Shown here: positions 63,907-64,000 of the stretch, in pieces
Numbering within the stretch: position 1 is the first letter of the stretch
Layout of the letters: the number at the start of each line of letters is the position of its first letter
Assembly (NCBI RefSeq): GCF_017877055.1
Contig: NZ_JAGIPG010000002.1
Span: 1,706,052 to 1,770,051 of the forward strand
Origin: Neorhizobium galegae
Lineage (GTDB): Bacteria; Pseudomonadota; Alphaproteobacteria; Rhizobiales; Rhizobiaceae
DNA: 64,000 nucleotides
Direction: 5' to 3'
Notes under the pieces: generated by a model
Databases searched by the model: none
What the model saw: the letters and a program-made list of their open reading frames with translations, nothing else
Told to the model about the DNA's origin: nothing
Translations under genes and position numbers: made by a program

Positions 63907-64000
63907 ATGAAGACGTCGATAGCCACGGTTTCGATCAGCGGGGACCTGCCGGAGAAGCTGGAAGCGATTGCCAGGGCGGGTTTCGATGGGGTGGAGATCT
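63907..64000 (+). CDS. Sugar-phosphate isomerase/epimerase-type protein, probably 3-dehydroshikimate dehydratase (5' end only)
   Basis: Only 31 codons are inside the window: MKTSIATVSISGDLPEKLEA then IARAGFDGVEI. This is the opening strand and helix of the xylose-isomerase-like TIM barrel and closely resembles bifunctional 3-dehydroshikimate dehydratase/HPPD-like QuiC proteins. GGAGGGAGCGC precedes the ATG. Assignment is tentative because most of the gene is missing. Confidence 0.65.
   Translation, partial: MKTSIATVSISGDLPEKLEAIARAGFDGVEI

Overview
The window reads as a GC-rich chromosomal segment from an alphaproteobacterium of the Rhizobiaceae (Rhizobium/Agrobacterium/Neorhizobium-like). 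This rests on family content: a B12-dependent NrdJ, a short second FtsZ without a C-terminal tail, DUF982, DUF1236 and DUF899 proteins, a small Omp25-type barrel, an AldR/Ald pair, a RIME1-like intergenic element and GATCCTCGGG-type palindromes. No rRNA, prophage or CRISPR array is present. The one tRNA is tRNA-Leu(UAA). Genes are dense, on both strands, mostly in short operons; several convergent pairs share stop-codon bases.

Layout. 0-9 kb: methionine sulfoxide reductase msrPQ, ilvD, a MazE/PemK-type toxin-antitoxin pair with a near-perfect operator, a DegP-like protease overlapping rarA, and a DUF1883 gene facing a candidate small RNA. 9-17.5 kb: a secreted hydrolase, a ketopantoate-reductase-like gene, ftsZ2, a methyltransferase, a membrane gene coupled to an unlisted 25-aa membrane peptide, a hairpin-rich gene-free 1.2 kb, an outer-membrane barrel and a Gly/Asn/His-rich secreted protein. 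17.8-24 kb: nrdJ, separated from its downstream partner by an 800-bp transposon-like element, with NrdR-like and DnaA-like boxes upstream. 24-31.6 kb: a chemoreceptor with a periplasmic partner, gpt, a universal stress gene behind a perfect FNR/FixK box, a CinA-type gene, wrbA, an SDR and its TetR regulator.

31.7-46 kb: tRNA-Leu, a phosphatase, trkH, ilvA, a hydrolase, a GDPD, an HlyU-family gene, then the most striking gene: an ammonium transporter fused to PAS, GGDEF and EAL domains, followed by a second diguanylate cyclase. azoR with a divergent LysR gene, zntB and a DUF2087 gene follow. 46-56 kb: phzF, cpdB, an HWE kinase overlapping a receiver-only regulator, a PilZ protein, a TetR-EamA pair, lrp/ald and a PadR gene, several with clear palindromic operators. 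56-64 kb: small DUF genes, a cysK-alaX-sseA-GNAT operon, an anti-sigma-like cupin with no sigma factor nearby, and the start of a quiC-like gene cut by the window end.

Themes. (i) c-di-GMP signalling: a candidate ammonium-sensing enzyme with both synthesis and hydrolysis domains, a feedback-inhibited cyclase and a PilZ receptor within about 14 kb. (ii) Autoregulated one-component switches with readable operators. (iii) Small mobile or repeated elements that have changed gene ends: the nrdJ partner, the Omp stop codon and the cysK stop codon. All functions are inferred from sequence reading; no database search was run.
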